DNA of 64,000 nt from Chitinophaga pinensis. GTDB taxonomy: Bacteria; Bacteroidota; Bacteroidia; UKL13-3. Where the stretch lies: positions 1 to 64,000 of the forward strand of contig CAMARW010000006.1 of the NCBI GenBank assembly GCA_945860865.1, read 5' to 3'. This document shows positions 31,633 to 41,210 of this stretch, piece by piece. A program made the translations under genes and the position numbers. The first letter of the stretch is position 1. Each line of letters starts with the position of its first letter. The notes under the pieces were generated by a model, which was not told the origin of the DNA, ran no database searches, and worked only from the letters and a program-made list of their open reading frames with translations.

Positions 31633-33558
31633 TTATTGCGCGCCTTTAATGATATCCTCTACTACAGCGGGATCTAACAAAGTAGAAATATCTCCAATAT
31701 TGCTGGTTTCTCCCTCTGCAATTTTGCGCAATATTCTCCGCATTATTTTACCACTTCTGGTTTTAGGCAAGCCGCTTACAAATTGAATTTTATCTGGTTT
31801 AGCTATAGCGCCAATAACGCGCGAAACGGTTTGCAAAATATCTTGTTTCGTTAGGTTCTCTTCATGGTGCGAGCCTTCAAAAATAACATAGGCATAAATT
31901 CCCTGCCCTTTAATATCGTGTGGGTAGCCAACCACCGCGCTTTCTACCACGCCGCTGTGCATATTAATTGCATTTTCTACCTCCGCCGTACCAATGCGGT
32001 GACCGCTTACATTCAATACATCATCTACTCTGCCCGTTATGCGGTAGTTTCCTTCCGCATCTCGCAAACAGCCATCACCCGTAAAATATAAATTAGGATA
32101 GGCAGCAAAATAATTGGTTCTGCAACGCTCATGGTCGCCATAGGTTGTACGAATAACCCCCGGCCAAGCTTGTTTAATGCATAAATTACCACTTACGCCA
32201 TTGCCTTCAAGGATGTTTCCATTTTCATCAACAAGCACCGGCAAAACTCCTGGTAAAGGTAAAGTAGCATGCGCTGGTTTTTGCGGGGTAACACCCGCTA
32301 AATTAGATATCATAATACCACCGGTTTCTGTTTGCCACCAAGTATCTACAATGGGGCAATTGCCTTTTCCAATATGCTGGCTGAACCAATGCCACGCCTC
32401 TTCATTGATGGGTTCACCCACAGAACCCAAAATTTTGAGCGAACTTAAATCTTTGTTTTTAACATAATCTAGTCCAAATCCCATTAAGCTTCTAATAGCA
32501 GTAGGCGCTGTGTATAAAATATTTACTTTGTGTTTGTCTACAATTTCCCAGAATCTACCTGCATCTGGCCAAGTTGGAATTCCTTCATACATAAGGGAAG
32601 TTCCGCCTGCACTTAGTGGACCATAAATTATGTAGCTATGGCCAGTTATCCAACCGATATCTGCCGTACAAAAATGAACCTGCCCGGGTTGGTATTGGAA
32701 TACGTTGATAAATGTATAGTTTGCCCAAACCATATACCCAGCAATACTATGCACAACGCCTTTGGGTTTTCCGGTAGAACCAGAGGTGTATAGAATAAAT
32801 AAAGGGTCTTCGGCGTTCATGGGTTCGGCCGGAAAAGAAACAACGCCGTTTTTTTCTATTTGGTGTTCGGCATAATCCATTTCATCCTCCCACCATAAGT
32901 CTCTTCCTTTAAGCATAGCAACAGGCGTTCTGGTGCGGGTATAAACAATTACTTTTTTTACTAATTTATTTCCAATTAGGGCATCATCAATAACGCTTTT
33001 TAATGGAATGTTTTTGCTGCCTCTTTCAGCTCCATCACAAGTTATAATAAATGTTGCTTGGGCATCTTCTAGTCTATCTGCAATGCTTTGGGCAGAGAAG
33101 CCTCCAAATATTACAGAGTGTATGGCGCCAATGCGTGCGCAACCTAAAACGGCATAAGCTAATTCTGGAACCATGCCCATGTAGATGCAAACCCTATCCC
33201 CTTTTTTTACGCCCAGGTTGGTAAGCATTTGGGCCACTTGGCAAACACGTTTATGTAACCTATTGTAGGTAATAATGCGCGTTCTTTCTTCTGGGTTATT
33301 GGGTTCCCAAATAATAGCGGGCTCTTCTCCGTGGGTGGCCAAATGCCTATCAATACAATTTTCAGTAATATTTAATTGTGCACCTGCAAACCACTCTATT
33401 TTAGGTTCAGTAAAATTGTATGATAAAACTTTGTCCCACTTTTTTTGCCAAACAAATTGATTGGCTATTTCTGCCCAGAACGCCTCCGGATTTTCAATAC
33501 TTTTTTTGTATTCCTCGTGGTACTGTTCTAAGGTTTTTATTTGATAAGGATATGGCAT
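31633..33558 (-). CDS. acs: Acetyl-CoA synthetase (AMP-forming)
   Basis: Read from the ATG at 33558 (MPYPYQIKTLEQYH) this gives 641 aa, near the usual 650; the frame stays open 30 codons upstream but that part has no family likeness. It has the N-terminal ACAS domain, the AMP-binding motif YTSGSTGKPKGVVHS, the TWWQTETGG motif, and the C-terminal SGKIMRRILRK whose Lys is the known acetylation site. It makes acetyl-CoA from acetate, ATP and CoA. The enzyme is cytosolic. DUF2461 follows in the same direction. Confidence 0.96.
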   Translation of the reverse strand: MPYPYQIKTLEQYHEEYKKSIENPEAFWAEIANQFVWQKKWDKVLSYNFTEPKIEWFAGAQLNITENCIDRHLATHGEEPAIIWEPNNPEERTRIITYNRLHKRVCQVAQMLTNLGVKKGDRVCIYMGMVPELAYAVLGCARIGAIHSVIFGGFSAQSIADRLEDAQATFIITCDGAERGSKNIPLKSVIDDALIGNKLVKKVIVYTRTRTPVAMLKGRDLWWEDEMDYAEHQIEKNGVVSFPAEPMNAEDPLFILYTSGSTGKPKGVVHSIAGYMVWANYTFINVFQYQPGQVHFCTADIGWITGHSYIIYGPLSAGGTSLMYEGIPTWPDAGRFWEIVDKHKVNILYTAPTAIRSLMGFGLDYVKNKDLSSLKILGSVGEPINEEAWHWFSQHIGKGNCPIVDTWWQTETGGIMISNLAGVTPQKPAHATLPLPGVLPVLVDENGNILEGNGVSGNLCIKQAWPGVIRTTYGDHERCRTNYFAAYPNLYFTGDGCLRDAEGNYRITGRVDDVLNVSGHRIGTAEVENAINMHSGVVESAVVGYPHDIKGQGIYAYVIFEGSHHEENLTKQDILQTVSRVIGAIAKPDKIQFVSGLPKTRSGKIMRRILRKIAEGETSNIGDISTLLDPAVVEDIIKGAQ

Positions 33559-33654
33559 TACTTTTTTAAGAAATTGTATTACGAAAGTAAGGAAGCTGGC
33601 ATGGATAAAAAACTCTTTTCTACAACAACAACTTGCTTTAGGTTGCAAGTGTAA

Positions 33655-33783
33655 ACTAATATTGCGCCAGCTGCAACGGCAAGTGCATTTATATGGTGCA
33701 GTGAACTAATCTCTGGGGTTTATTTCTTAACCGTAAAACAAGGCGATTTCTACAAGGTGCAGAAAATTATCAGCATCAAATAA
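33655..33783 (+). pseudogene. Remnant of a T9SS C-terminal sorting domain
   Basis: A 42-codon open tail with no start of its own ends in a TAA at 33781. It reads ...CSELISGVYFLTVKQGDF then YKVQKIISIK, which is the closing third of a T9SS type A sorting domain (consensus LxxGxYxLxV..G....KxxK). A stop codon lies just upstream at 33652, and no open frame extends back. A strong terminator still follows 20 nt later. I read it as the last piece of a deleted or decayed secreted-protein gene. It fills most of the 327-nt gap between acs and the thioredoxin-like gene. Confidence 0.65.
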
Positions 33784-33802
33784 ATACCCTTGGTTTTTAA
33801 GT

Positions 33803-33837
33803 AAAAGGAGGCTGTCTAACAATGACAGCCTCCTTTT
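33803..33837 (+). terminator. Intrinsic terminator after the T9SS remnant
   Basis: AAAAGGAGGCTGTC (33803-33816) pairs perfectly with GACAGCCTCCTTTT (33824-33837), loop TAACAAT, followed by more T. It now ends nothing but the remnant at 33655-33783. Confidence 0.85.
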
Positions 33838-33885
33838 TTTTGCCTAACAGCAAAGGATGCGCAGAAGAAATTATATTTTTGCCGC

Positions 33886-34494
33886 ATGATAGAAGCAAAA
33901 GCAAATAAATTAAGTAATGTAGACTATAAAGTATATGTTGAAAAGGCGGTAGATTTTGAGTTTTACCTCCGTAAAATGGAAGAAGAGGCGGCACAAAATG
34001 CAACTGAGGGCCTATTAGCTTATGTGCCTATGAATTTACAGCGTGTGACGAGGATTTTGAAAACATATCAACCTTCAGATCAATTTGTAAGTGTTCTGTC
34101 GCAATTAAAAAATCCTATACATTGGTTGGTAATTTCTGAAAATTGGTGTGGTGATGCTGCGCAAATTGTACCAGTAATACAAAAAATAGCTGCTTTATCT
34201 GAGGGTAAAATTAATTTTAAGCTCATTTATAGGGATGCAGATTTGCCGCTTATAGATGCGCATCTAACTGGGTCTAGCAGATCTATCCCTAAATTGATTC
34301 AATTAGATTCAGATTTTAATGAAATTGCTGTTTGGGGTCCGCGCCCATTTGAAGCACAAGAATTGGTTTTGAATGTAAAGAGTAATCCCGCTACTGCTGA
34401 TAAGTATTCTGAGGAACTACACAAATGGTATGCGCAGAATAAGCAGTTATTCATTGAGCGCGATTTAATGGAAGTGATTAAAAGCATAAGATAA
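33886..34494 (+). CDS. Thioredoxin-family protein (single-Cys-like motif)
   Basis: This 202-aa cytosolic protein has a helical N-terminal part (about 1-75) and a thioredoxin fold after it, with ISENWCGDAAQIVPVI (about 84-99) in the active-site place and a cis-Pro segment RSIPKLI. The motif is WCGD-A, with only the first Cys of CxxC, so it is not a standard disulfide reductase. This layout is common in Bacteroidota as thioredoxin-family proteins of unknown role. A TATTTTTG box lies about 10 nt before the ATG; no matching -33 box was found. Confidence 0.8.
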   Translation: MIEAKANKLSNVDYKVYVEKAVDFEFYLRKMEEEAAQNATEGLLAYVPMNLQRVTRILKTYQPSDQFVSVLSQLKNPIHWLVISENWCGDAAQIVPVIQKIAALSEGKINFKLIYRDADLPLIDAHLTGSSRSIPKLIQLDSDFNEIAVWGPRPFEAQELVLNVKSNPATADKYSEELHKWYAQNKQLFIERDLMEVIKSIR

Positions 34495-34522
34495 ACCCAA
34501 AATACTAATTTGGGTTTATCTT
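34488..34522. terminator. Bidirectional terminator
   Basis: AAGATAAACCCAAA (34488-34501) pairs perfectly with TTTGGGTTTATCTT (34509-34522). It begins inside the last codons of the thioredoxin-like gene and serves two convergent genes. Confidence 0.65.
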
Positions 34523-34534
34523 ATGGTTAAATGT

Positions 34535-35413
34535 TTATTCTCCCGGCAACCCAATAAGCGGTGTTTTGCCATCAGTTATGATTGTTTTGGCATTAGGAGA
34601 GGTAGAAAGAGATTTAAATGCATCAATCTGTTTAAATTTAAGAATGGTAGGTGTTAAACTCTTGCTCAACATATCATTTGCTTTGTAATTAGCCTCTGCT
34701 TCAATTAATATCGCATTTGCACGTCCTTGTGCCTCTAACTCTAATATTTGTTTTACACCTTCTGCTGCAATAATTTTCGATTTTTTATCACCCTCTGCCT
34801 GAAGAACTTTTCTTTCGGCTTCTTTTCTTTCTCTATCTTTTAAAAATTCCATACGCTGTGCTTCTTGTTCAGATTGAAGCTTCTCTTCAATGGCCCTTGA
34901 TAAACCTTGCGGCAATGAAATGGATTTTAGTAAAACGGCTTCGATAACAAATCCTTTTGATTCTAAAACTTCCATCATTCGCTCTCTAATTTTATTTTCT
35001 ATTTTTGATCGTTTTGAGCTATGCATGTCTTTGGCATCAAATTCTGAACAAATATCTGCTGAAGCCGACCTAAATACTGGGAGAATGAGAACATTTTGAT
35101 AATTTAATCCAGTATATCTTAGGATATTTTGCACTTCGCTTGTTTTTATTTTATATAAAATAGAAATATCTGATTGCACTGTTAGGCCTTCTTTTGATGG
35201 TAAGCCCACATTAATTTCTAAATTAATGGTGCTAATGGGAATGTAAATTAAACGCGAGATAAAAGGATTATAAACCCTAAAACCGGCATGATAAACTTCC
35301 TTGTTTAGTTTTCCTAAGGTTCTTTTTACGGCTACCTCATCTTGAATAATGGTAGCGCAAGAGCTGAATAAAATTACGCTAGCAATAGCGCTTAATTTAA
35401 AAATTGCATTCAT
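34535..35413 (-). CDS. Prohibitin/SPFH-family lipoprotein
   Basis: This 292-aa protein has a lipoprotein-type signal (FSSC, Cys near 19). An SPFH/band 7 domain (about 25-200) has the prohibitin-like pattern GFRVYNPFISRLIYIPIST ... VQSDISILYKI ... FDAKDMHSSKRSKIENKIRE. A long charged coiled coil follows (about 185-255, EAQRMEFLKDRERKEAERKV, EGDKKSKIIAAEG) as in prohibitins. It probably forms large rings on a membrane; the lipid anchor puts it outside the cytosol. The gene stands alone. Confidence 0.88.
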   Translation of the reverse strand: MNAIFKLSAIASVILFSSCATIIQDEVAVKRTLGKLNKEVYHAGFRVYNPFISRLIYIPISTINLEINVGLPSKEGLTVQSDISILYKIKTSEVQNILRYTGLNYQNVLILPVFRSASADICSEFDAKDMHSSKRSKIENKIRERMMEVLESKGFVIEAVLLKSISLPQGLSRAIEEKLQSEQEAQRMEFLKDRERKEAERKVLQAEGDKKSKIIAAEGVKQILELEAQGRANAILIEAEANYKANDMLSKSLTPTILKFKQIDAFKSLSTSPNAKTIITDGKTPLIGLPGE

Positions 35414-35705
35414 TAAAATAAATTATTATTATAAGTTTAACATATGTGGTCTATGCAATATAATGCTTTAAATATTGAGCTGCAAGTGCTTTTCGAATAA
35501 ACTTTAATGTTTTTTTAATTGAATCTAAAGCTGATTTTGTTTAAAATAAAATATTTAAAAAAACGCTTAAAAACAAAATTGTATTCGGTAAGTTTTTGCC
35601 TTAATTTATGGTATTGTTTTTCAGCTGCTATTTTTTTTCTTTTAAAATTAAGTAAACTTATTTTGTGATGTGTTGTAATACTTAATCAATTCTAAAAATA
35701 ATCAC
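35414..35705. other. AT-rich intergenic region
   Basis: This 292-nt divergent spacer between the SPFH and FAS1 genes is nearly all A and T. I see no open frame with protein character, no repeat and no convincing promoter pair. Confidence 0.5.
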
Positions 35706-36641
35706 ATGAAAAAATTTAATTTATTTGCCATTGCGGTAGTAGCTATTGCAATGCTCTTTACAGCTTGTAAAAAAGAAGATGATAAGGTAGAAACTCCTGC
35801 ACCAGTTGTACCTGTTCAAAAAACAATTGCAGGTATTGCTAGCGCCGACACCTCTTTCTCAATCTTAGTAGCTGCTTTAAACAAAGCTGGTTTAGTTGCT
35901 ACCCTAAATGGCACAGGTAATTTCACTGTTTTTGCTCCAAAAAATGCTGTTTTTAGAAAATATGATATAACTGAAAAGTTTATTAATGATATGACAGATG
36001 CAAAAGAAATTGCTGAGCTAAAAGATTTGTTATTATATCATGTATTAGGTAGCGAAGTAAAAGCAGCTCAATTAACTAATGCTTACGTGCCAACTTTATT
36101 TTTGGTGGGTACAAATGGAGTATCTTTGCAGGTAAATGTTGCACCTGTAAAATTAAATGCTGAGGTAAATGTTACAACAGCAGATGTAGATGCAAGTAAT
36201 GGTGTTATTCACATCATTGATGATTTGCTTTTCCCGCCAACTATTGTAGATATTGCTATTAACAATCCTTTGTTTACTTCTTTAGTAGCTGCAGTTACCA
36301 AAGCTGATTTGGTAGAAACTTTAGATAATGCTAATAATTTAACTGTTTTTGCTCCGGTTAACCAAGCTTTTACAGATATTAATTTTAATTTAGATTCTAC
36401 CAGCAAAGCGGCTTTAACACCAATCTTAACAGCACATGTTTTGGGTGCACAAGTTAGATCTAGTCAAATAACAAACGGACAAAAAGCAACTACTTTAAAC
36501 ACAGCTGTTGAATTAACTTTTAACACTAGTTCAGGCGTAAAATTAAGCGGTGGCAAAACAACTGATGCGTCAGTAGTTGCCGCAGATATTCAAGCTACAA
36601 ACGGTGTTGTACATGTAATTAATAAAGTAATTATTCCTTAG
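35706..36641 (+). CDS. Lipoprotein with two fasciclin (FAS1) domains
   Basis: This 311-aa protein has a lipoprotein signal (LFTAC, Cys near 21) followed by a charged, Pro-rich linker. Two FAS1 domains follow (about 45-178 and 180-310). Each has the H1-type NLTVFAPxNxAF segment, the YH (LLLYHVLG; LTAHVLG) motif and the closing NGVIHIIDDLL / NGVVHVINKVI. FAS1 domains mediate adhesion on cell surfaces. It is monocistronic and has its own terminator. Confidence 0.93.
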   Translation: MKKFNLFAIAVVAIAMLFTACKKEDDKVETPAPVVPVQKTIAGIASADTSFSILVAALNKAGLVATLNGTGNFTVFAPKNAVFRKYDITEKFINDMTDAKEIAELKDLLLYHVLGSEVKAAQLTNAYVPTLFLVGTNGVSLQVNVAPVKLNAEVNVTTADVDASNGVIHIIDDLLFPPTIVDIAINNPLFTSLVAAVTKADLVETLDNANNLTVFAPVNQAFTDINFNLDSTSKAALTPILTAHVLGAQVRSSQITNGQKATTLNTAVELTFNTSSGVKLSGGKTTDASVVAADIQATNGVVHVINKVIIP

Positions 36642-36663
36642 TTAATTGCTTGTTTAAATAATT

Positions 36664-36701
36664 AAAAAGGGCTCAACAAATATTTGTTGAGCCCTTTTTT
36701 T
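36664..36701 (+). terminator. Strong intrinsic terminator after the FAS1 gene
   Basis: AAAAAGGGCTCAACAAA (36664-36680) pairs with TTTGTTGAGCCCTTTTT (36683-36699), ending in T. The stem is long and nearly loopless. Confidence 0.85.
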
Positions 36702-36734
36702 ATAGTTATTGTGAGTAAAAAGTTACCTCAAATT

Positions 36735-37508
36735 TTAGTTGCTTGGTTTATAACCTTCATAAGGTTTAACACTTTTTCTAGATTTGTTAAAAGCTATTGT
36801 GCCACCAACGGCTGCCACTACCGGACTAATTGGCCAAAGAATAACTCCAGCAACCATACCTAATGTGGTACCGCCTAATGTTGGCCAAAAGCTGCCTTTA
36901 ATGTTATCCGTATTGCCTAAATTGTAAACTACCGCCGCATTACTTATTATTGAACCACTTATAGCTCCAATAAATGCACCTACAAATAATCCTTCGTATG
37001 AATAGGTGGTTACAGCATCTCCAATAAATGCACCAGCCACTCCACCTAACAAGGCGCCCAGGTATCCCGCTCCTGCACCTGCAACGATTTGAACGGTTGT
37101 ACGTTGGCTTTTTGGCAATTTTGTACCATAATCTTGTGTGTAAGTTTCTTTGGCTGTGGGTATTTCTGTAATATCTTGTCTAGTTGTTTTCGATGGAGTT
37201 GTTTCAGATATTGGCTCGGTGGCAGTTGGTATGGCTACAATGCGCGACAATAAAATTATCTCTGCAATTTGTTTTAGTTTTAAATTTTTGGTTTCATTTA
37301 AATTAGCCTGCTGGCTATAGGTTAAAATAGAATCGTTGTGGTTCACATAAAATCCGTAATAAAACGAACCCATGGTGCTTTGAATGCGCACTGAATCTCC
37401 CAAGAGGAGTTCAGAAATACGTATATTTTCTTGAGCCTTAGCCGTGAAGATACCTGCCAATGTGATTAGCAAAAACAGGTTTAAAAATTTTACTTTTAAT
37501 TTTTTCAT
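36735..37508 (-). CDS. Exported glycine-zipper-rich protein
   Basis: This 257-aa protein has a signal peptide (1-25, FTAKAQ). A beta-rich part (about 28-90) resembles small SH3-like surface domains (GDSVRIQSTMGSFYYGFYVN). A Thr/Pro-rich linker follows, then long Gly/Ala-rich hydrophobic stretches (IVAGAGAGYLGALLGGVAGA ... GTTLGMVAGVILW) like glycine-zipper membrane segments. It probably sits in the outer membrane or periplasm; the function is unknown. It is divergent from the DUF985 cupin gene. Confidence 0.6.
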   Translation of the reverse strand: MKKLKVKFLNLFLLITLAGIFTAKAQENIRISELLLGDSVRIQSTMGSFYYGFYVNHNDSILTYSQQANLNETKNLKLKQIAEIILLSRIVAIPTATEPISETTPSKTTRQDITEIPTAKETYTQDYGTKLPKSQRTTVQIVAGAGAGYLGALLGGVAGAFIGDAVTTYSYEGLFVGAFIGAISGSIISNAAVVYNLGNTDNIKGSFWPTLGGTTLGMVAGVILWPISPVVAAVGGTIAFNKSRKSVKPYEGYKPSN

Positions 37509-37561
37509 ATCCTATTTCTTAAAATGAATGTATTAAATTGCAATGTAAAATTATAAAAAGT

Positions 37562-38068
37562 ATGTTAGAAAAAAAAGCAGATTATTATATTCAAAAATTG
37601 AATTTAAATACTCATGTAGAAGGAGGCGCATTTAGAGAGACCTATCGCTCTAAATTGAAAATTGAGCAAAGAAATTTACCGCCAGATTTTAAGGGTAATC
37701 GCTACATAAGTACTGCTATTTATTTTTTGCTTAAAACTGAGCAGTTCTCTGCTATGCATAAAATTGCCAGCGATGAACTTTGGCACTTTTATGCAGGTGC
37801 GCCTTTATATATTTATGAATTAAATGCTGCAGGTGAACTGATTACACATATTTTGGGGAATGATTTAGAAGCAGGTCAATCTTTTCAGGTATTAATTCCT
37901 GCAGGTTCATGGTTTGGCTCTAGGTGCCAAACGCCAGGTGCTTTTAGTTTGGCTGGTTGCACGGTTGCGCCTGGTTTCGATTTTGACGATTTTGAACTAG
38001 CTAACAAGCAGTTTATGAAAGATAATTTCCCTGCTCATGCGCAGCTTTGGGATGAAATGTGTATTTAG
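37562..38068 (+). CDS. DUF985 cupin-family protein
   Basis: This 168-aa protein is read from the ATG at 37562; a TTG at 37538 in frame is unlikely. It has the DUF985 (RmlC-like cupin) pattern: LNLNTHVEGGAFRETYRS, STAIYFLLKTEQFSAMHKIASDE, ELWHFYAGAPL, LIPAGSWFGSR and FSLAGCTVAPGFDFDDFELA. It is cytosolic with no other domain. The family is thought to include sugar-epimerase-like proteins, but its reaction is unknown. It is convergent with the ABC exporter gene, 11 nt apart. Confidence 0.9.
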   Translation: MLEKKADYYIQKLNLNTHVEGGAFRETYRSKLKIEQRNLPPDFKGNRYISTAIYFLLKTEQFSAMHKIASDELWHFYAGAPLYIYELNAAGELITHILGNDLEAGQSFQVLIPAGSWFGSRCQTPGAFSLAGCTVAPGFDFDDFELANKQFMKDNFPAHAQLWDEMCI

Positions 38069-38079
38069 TTTAGTAGGTT

Positions 38080-39903
38080 TTAACCTTCTAAAATCTGCTG
38101 CATATCGTGCAATTGTTTGTATAATCCTTGTTGCATAATAAGCTCTTGGTGCGTGCCCGTTTGCACAATATTGCCTTTCTCTAACACTACAATTTTATCT
38201 GCTTTGTGTATGGTGCTTAATCGGTGGGCAATTACAATGGTAGTGCGGTTTTCCATAATATTATTTAAAGCTTCCTGAACCAATCTTTCGCTGGCTGTAT
38301 CTAAGGCACTGGTAGCTTCATCTAAAATTAAAATATCTGGATTTGTATTGATGGCGCGTGCTATACTTAAACGCTGTCTTTGTCCGCCACTAAGCTTATT
38401 GCCTCTGTCTCCAATATTTGTTTGATAGCTTTTTTCTGTTTGCACAATAAACTCGTGAGCATTGGCAACTTTGGCTGCATTTTCTACTTGATCTGCTGCC
38501 AATTGGGTTTTGCCAAAAGCTATGTTATTGTAGATTGTATCGTTAAATAAAATGGATTCTTGAGCTACAATGGCCATTGCACTTCTTAAAGGCAAAATTT
38601 GCAGCTCTTTGATATTGCAGCCATCTATTAAAATTTCTCCTTCTGTGGGGTCGTAAAAACGCGGAATTAAATCGGTAAGGGTAGATTTTCCGCTCCCTGA
38701 TGGTCCAACCAAGGCAACCGTTTGCCCTTTTTCTATCACCAAATTAATGTTTTTTAGCACATATTCATCGGCATATTTAAAGCTAACATTTTTAAATTCT
38801 ATGCGTTGGTTCAGGCCGCTAATGGCTTTGGCTTGGGGCTTTTCTGTTATTATTTCTTCGCTTTTTAATACTTCGTTTACTCTATCTAGTGAGGCCAAGC
38901 CTTTTTGCATATTACTGTAGGCTGTAGAGAATGATTTAGCGGGTGGTAATATTTGTGTGAAAACACCAATAAATAAAATAAATGCCTCTGCGTTTAGTCC
39001 GTTCCCGCTTAAAACAAGTTTACCGCCAAACCATAAAATAAAGGCTAATACCATAACGCTCAAGGTTTCGGATAGGGGTGAGGAAGCATCACTGGTTCGG
39101 TTACTGGCTACATTTATGGCGGTATAAGCTTGGTTTTCTTTGGTAAACCTACGCATAAAAAAAGCTTGTGAGTTAAAAGCTTTTATAATCCGAATACCCA
39201 TTAAGGTTTCTTCGTATAAGGAAACCAAATCGCCAAATTTTGATTGGCCGCGTTGGGCATACTTTTTTAGCATTTTACCAATTTGCCCTATTAGCAGGCC
39301 CATAATGGGTAGCGTTATAAATACGATTATGGTTAATTGCGGACTAATTACAATAAGGGAGGCAAGATAAATTATAAGGGTTAGCGGTTCTTTAAATAGG
39401 GCTTCTAAAGAGCTCATAATGGCAATTTCTATTTGAAGAATATCGCTACTCATTCTGCTAATTAAGTCACCTTTTTTTTCTTCGCTAAAATAAGATAGAG
39501 GCAAAACCAAGATGTGCTTGAACAGAGATTCTCTGAGATCACTTACCACATTGTTGCGCAGCGAAACCATGAAGAAAAGGGCCAAATAACGAAATAAATT
39601 TTTGAGGAAAATAGTGGCAATGAGTAGGCCGCATATAAAGATTAGGGCAGATTCTGCTCCATCTGTTCGGATAATTTCTGATAAATGGAAATTAAGCAAA
39701 CCGCTTAAACTCTCGGCGCTAAATTCAAATGCTGGTTTTACAGTAACCAACGCTGTTTTACCAAAAAGTAAACCTAAAAAAGGAAAGATAAGTGCGATTG
39801 AAAAAAGGCTAAAAACAATAGAAAATATGTTAAAGAACACATTGAGTGCAGCTAAACCTTTATAGGGTAAAGTATATCGTAAGAATTTAAAGTAACCTTT
39901 CAT
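38080..39903 (-). CDS. ABC exporter, fused permease and ATPase (MsbA-like)
   Basis: This 607-aa protein is read from the second ATG (MKGYFKFLRYTLPYKG); an ATG four codons earlier is also possible. A six-helix exporter domain (about 15-330) is followed by an ATPase with Walker A GPSGSGKST, Q-loop VAQESILF, signature LSGGQRQRLSIARA, Walker B ILILDEATSALD and H-loop IAHRLST. It works as a homodimer in the inner membrane and may flip lipid A precursors or other lipids, but its cargo cannot be told. It is third in a probable operon after two amidohydrolase-like genes. Confidence 0.93.
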   Translation of the reverse strand: MKGYFKFLRYTLPYKGLAALNVFFNIFSIVFSLFSIALIFPFLGLLFGKTALVTVKPAFEFSAESLSGLLNFHLSEIIRTDGAESALIFICGLLIATIFLKNLFRYLALFFMVSLRNNVVSDLRESLFKHILVLPLSYFSEEKKGDLISRMSSDILQIEIAIMSSLEALFKEPLTLIIYLASLIVISPQLTIIVFITLPIMGLLIGQIGKMLKKYAQRGQSKFGDLVSLYEETLMGIRIIKAFNSQAFFMRRFTKENQAYTAINVASNRTSDASSPLSETLSVMVLAFILWFGGKLVLSGNGLNAEAFILFIGVFTQILPPAKSFSTAYSNMQKGLASLDRVNEVLKSEEIITEKPQAKAISGLNQRIEFKNVSFKYADEYVLKNINLVIEKGQTVALVGPSGSGKSTLTDLIPRFYDPTEGEILIDGCNIKELQILPLRSAMAIVAQESILFNDTIYNNIAFGKTQLAADQVENAAKVANAHEFIVQTEKSYQTNIGDRGNKLSGGQRQRLSIARAINTNPDILILDEATSALDTASERLVQEALNNIMENRTTIVIAHRLSTIHKADKIVVLEKGNIVQTGTHQELIMQQGLYKQLHDMQQILEG

Positions 39904-39942
39904 AACTATGGGCAAATATCTACATAAATCATTAATTGCTGC

Positions 39943-41187
39943 CTATTTTTTCAGATATTTATTCAGGTACTTTTCTGCTAACTTAACTTGTTCGTTGTTT
40001 AAATCAATTTCTTCACCCGCTATAAATGCCTTCCACAGTTTACTTGTTTTCATGTTTAGAAGATCGCCTTCTGCTATTAAAATAGAGGCTTTTTTGTTTA
40101 CCTCTAAACTGCCAATTTCTTTATCAATGCCCATTAATTGTGCAGGCACCAAGGTAATTGATTGCAGCGCTTCTTCTCTACTTAATCCATATGCCGAGGC
40201 TGTTCCGGCTATGTAGGCTAAGTTCCTAGATTCCCAGCTGCCTTCCAAAGAAATGGCTACTTTTATTCCGGCCCGAACCAATTGATAAGGCGTAACATAG
40301 GGCTGGTCTATGGCTTCTGCGTTGCGCATGGGTAATCTGTGAATATTGCTCAACACTACGGGAATTTGATTGGTCTTTAAAAAGTCAATGAGCAAGTAAG
40401 CATCAGAAGCACCAACCAAAACCAACTTTATGGCTGGATAATGCTGCTTAAAAAAGCCAACCGCACGCACTATACTTTGGGCCTCTTGGGCATGTATATA
40501 AAGGTTTCCTTTGCCATTTAAAAGGTCTTTCATGGCAGCAAAGCGGGCATTAAAAATAGGCTTATTTTGCTGCTGATACTGTTGAGCATTGGCAAAAAAC
40601 GTTTCTATTTCCAAAATGGCTTCGCGCAATATTTCTTCGTGCTTTGGGTTGTTTGGCGAAACTTGCGGCCAATTTAAATGTATGCCATCGTCTTTTACCA
40701 CAGTAGCATCTTCCCAGTTCCAAGCTTTGGTTTTTAATAAACTACTGCTACCACTAATTACGCCTCCTTGTGGCACTGCTTGGGTGTACAAAACACCGTT
40801 ATAAATAGCAGTGGGCAATATTTTAGAATCGGTATGGAAAGCAATTTGCGAGCGCACATTTGGGTTAAATTCGCCTTGTTCTTGGTAATCTTTGGTGGCC
40901 CTCACAGCATCAATTTCATTGAGCCCCATGATATTATTCATGGCAATTAACCCAGGATAAATATGCTTACCGCTTGCATCCAAAACTTTTGCGTTTTTAT
41001 ACAAATTTTTTAGGCTCGTTCCTACTTCTAAAAGGCGGTCTTTTTCTATTACTAAAACGCCGTTTTCTATTACTTGGCCATTACCAACATGAATGGTAGC
41101 GCCACTTATAATGGTAGTTTGTGCTGCACAAATTCCACTCAGTAAAAGGCTAACTACACAACTTTTTATAATTATTAAATACTTCAT
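39943..41187 (-). CDS. Exported amidohydrolase-like protein, metal site degenerate
   Basis: This 414-aa protein has a signal peptide (1-22, GICAAQ). The fold follows the imidazolonepropionase-type amidohydrolases: beta domain TIISGATIHVGNGQVIENGV, ASGKHIYPGLIAMNN, then the barrel and the C-terminal GTASAYGLSREEALQSITLV ... KASILIAEGDLL. Where active members have PGLIDxHxH it reads PGLIAMNNIMG, so the metal-binding HxH is missing. It is probably not a normal hydrolase and may be a partner subunit of the 990-aa protein encoded 23 nt upstream. Both are in the periplasm. Confidence 0.82.
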   Translation of the reverse strand: MKYLIIIKSCVVSLLLSGICAAQTTIISGATIHVGNGQVIENGVLVIEKDRLLEVGTSLKNLYKNAKVLDASGKHIYPGLIAMNNIMGLNEIDAVRATKDYQEQGEFNPNVRSQIAFHTDSKILPTAIYNGVLYTQAVPQGGVISGSSSLLKTKAWNWEDATVVKDDGIHLNWPQVSPNNPKHEEILREAILEIETFFANAQQYQQQNKPIFNARFAAMKDLLNGKGNLYIHAQEAQSIVRAVGFFKQHYPAIKLVLVGASDAYLLIDFLKTNQIPVVLSNIHRLPMRNAEAIDQPYVTPYQLVRAGIKVAISLEGSWESRNLAYIAGTASAYGLSREEALQSITLVPAQLMGIDKEIGSLEVNKKASILIAEGDLLNMKTSKLWKAFIAGEEIDLNNEQVKLAEKYLNKYLKK

Positions 41188-41210
41188 TTTATTTTTATTC
41201 TGGGTAAATT

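Noticed and set aside
33559-33648. Thirty-codon N-terminal extension of acs
   Set aside because: The extra residues (Cys-rich, no likeness to the family) are not expected. ATG at 33558 gives the normal length.
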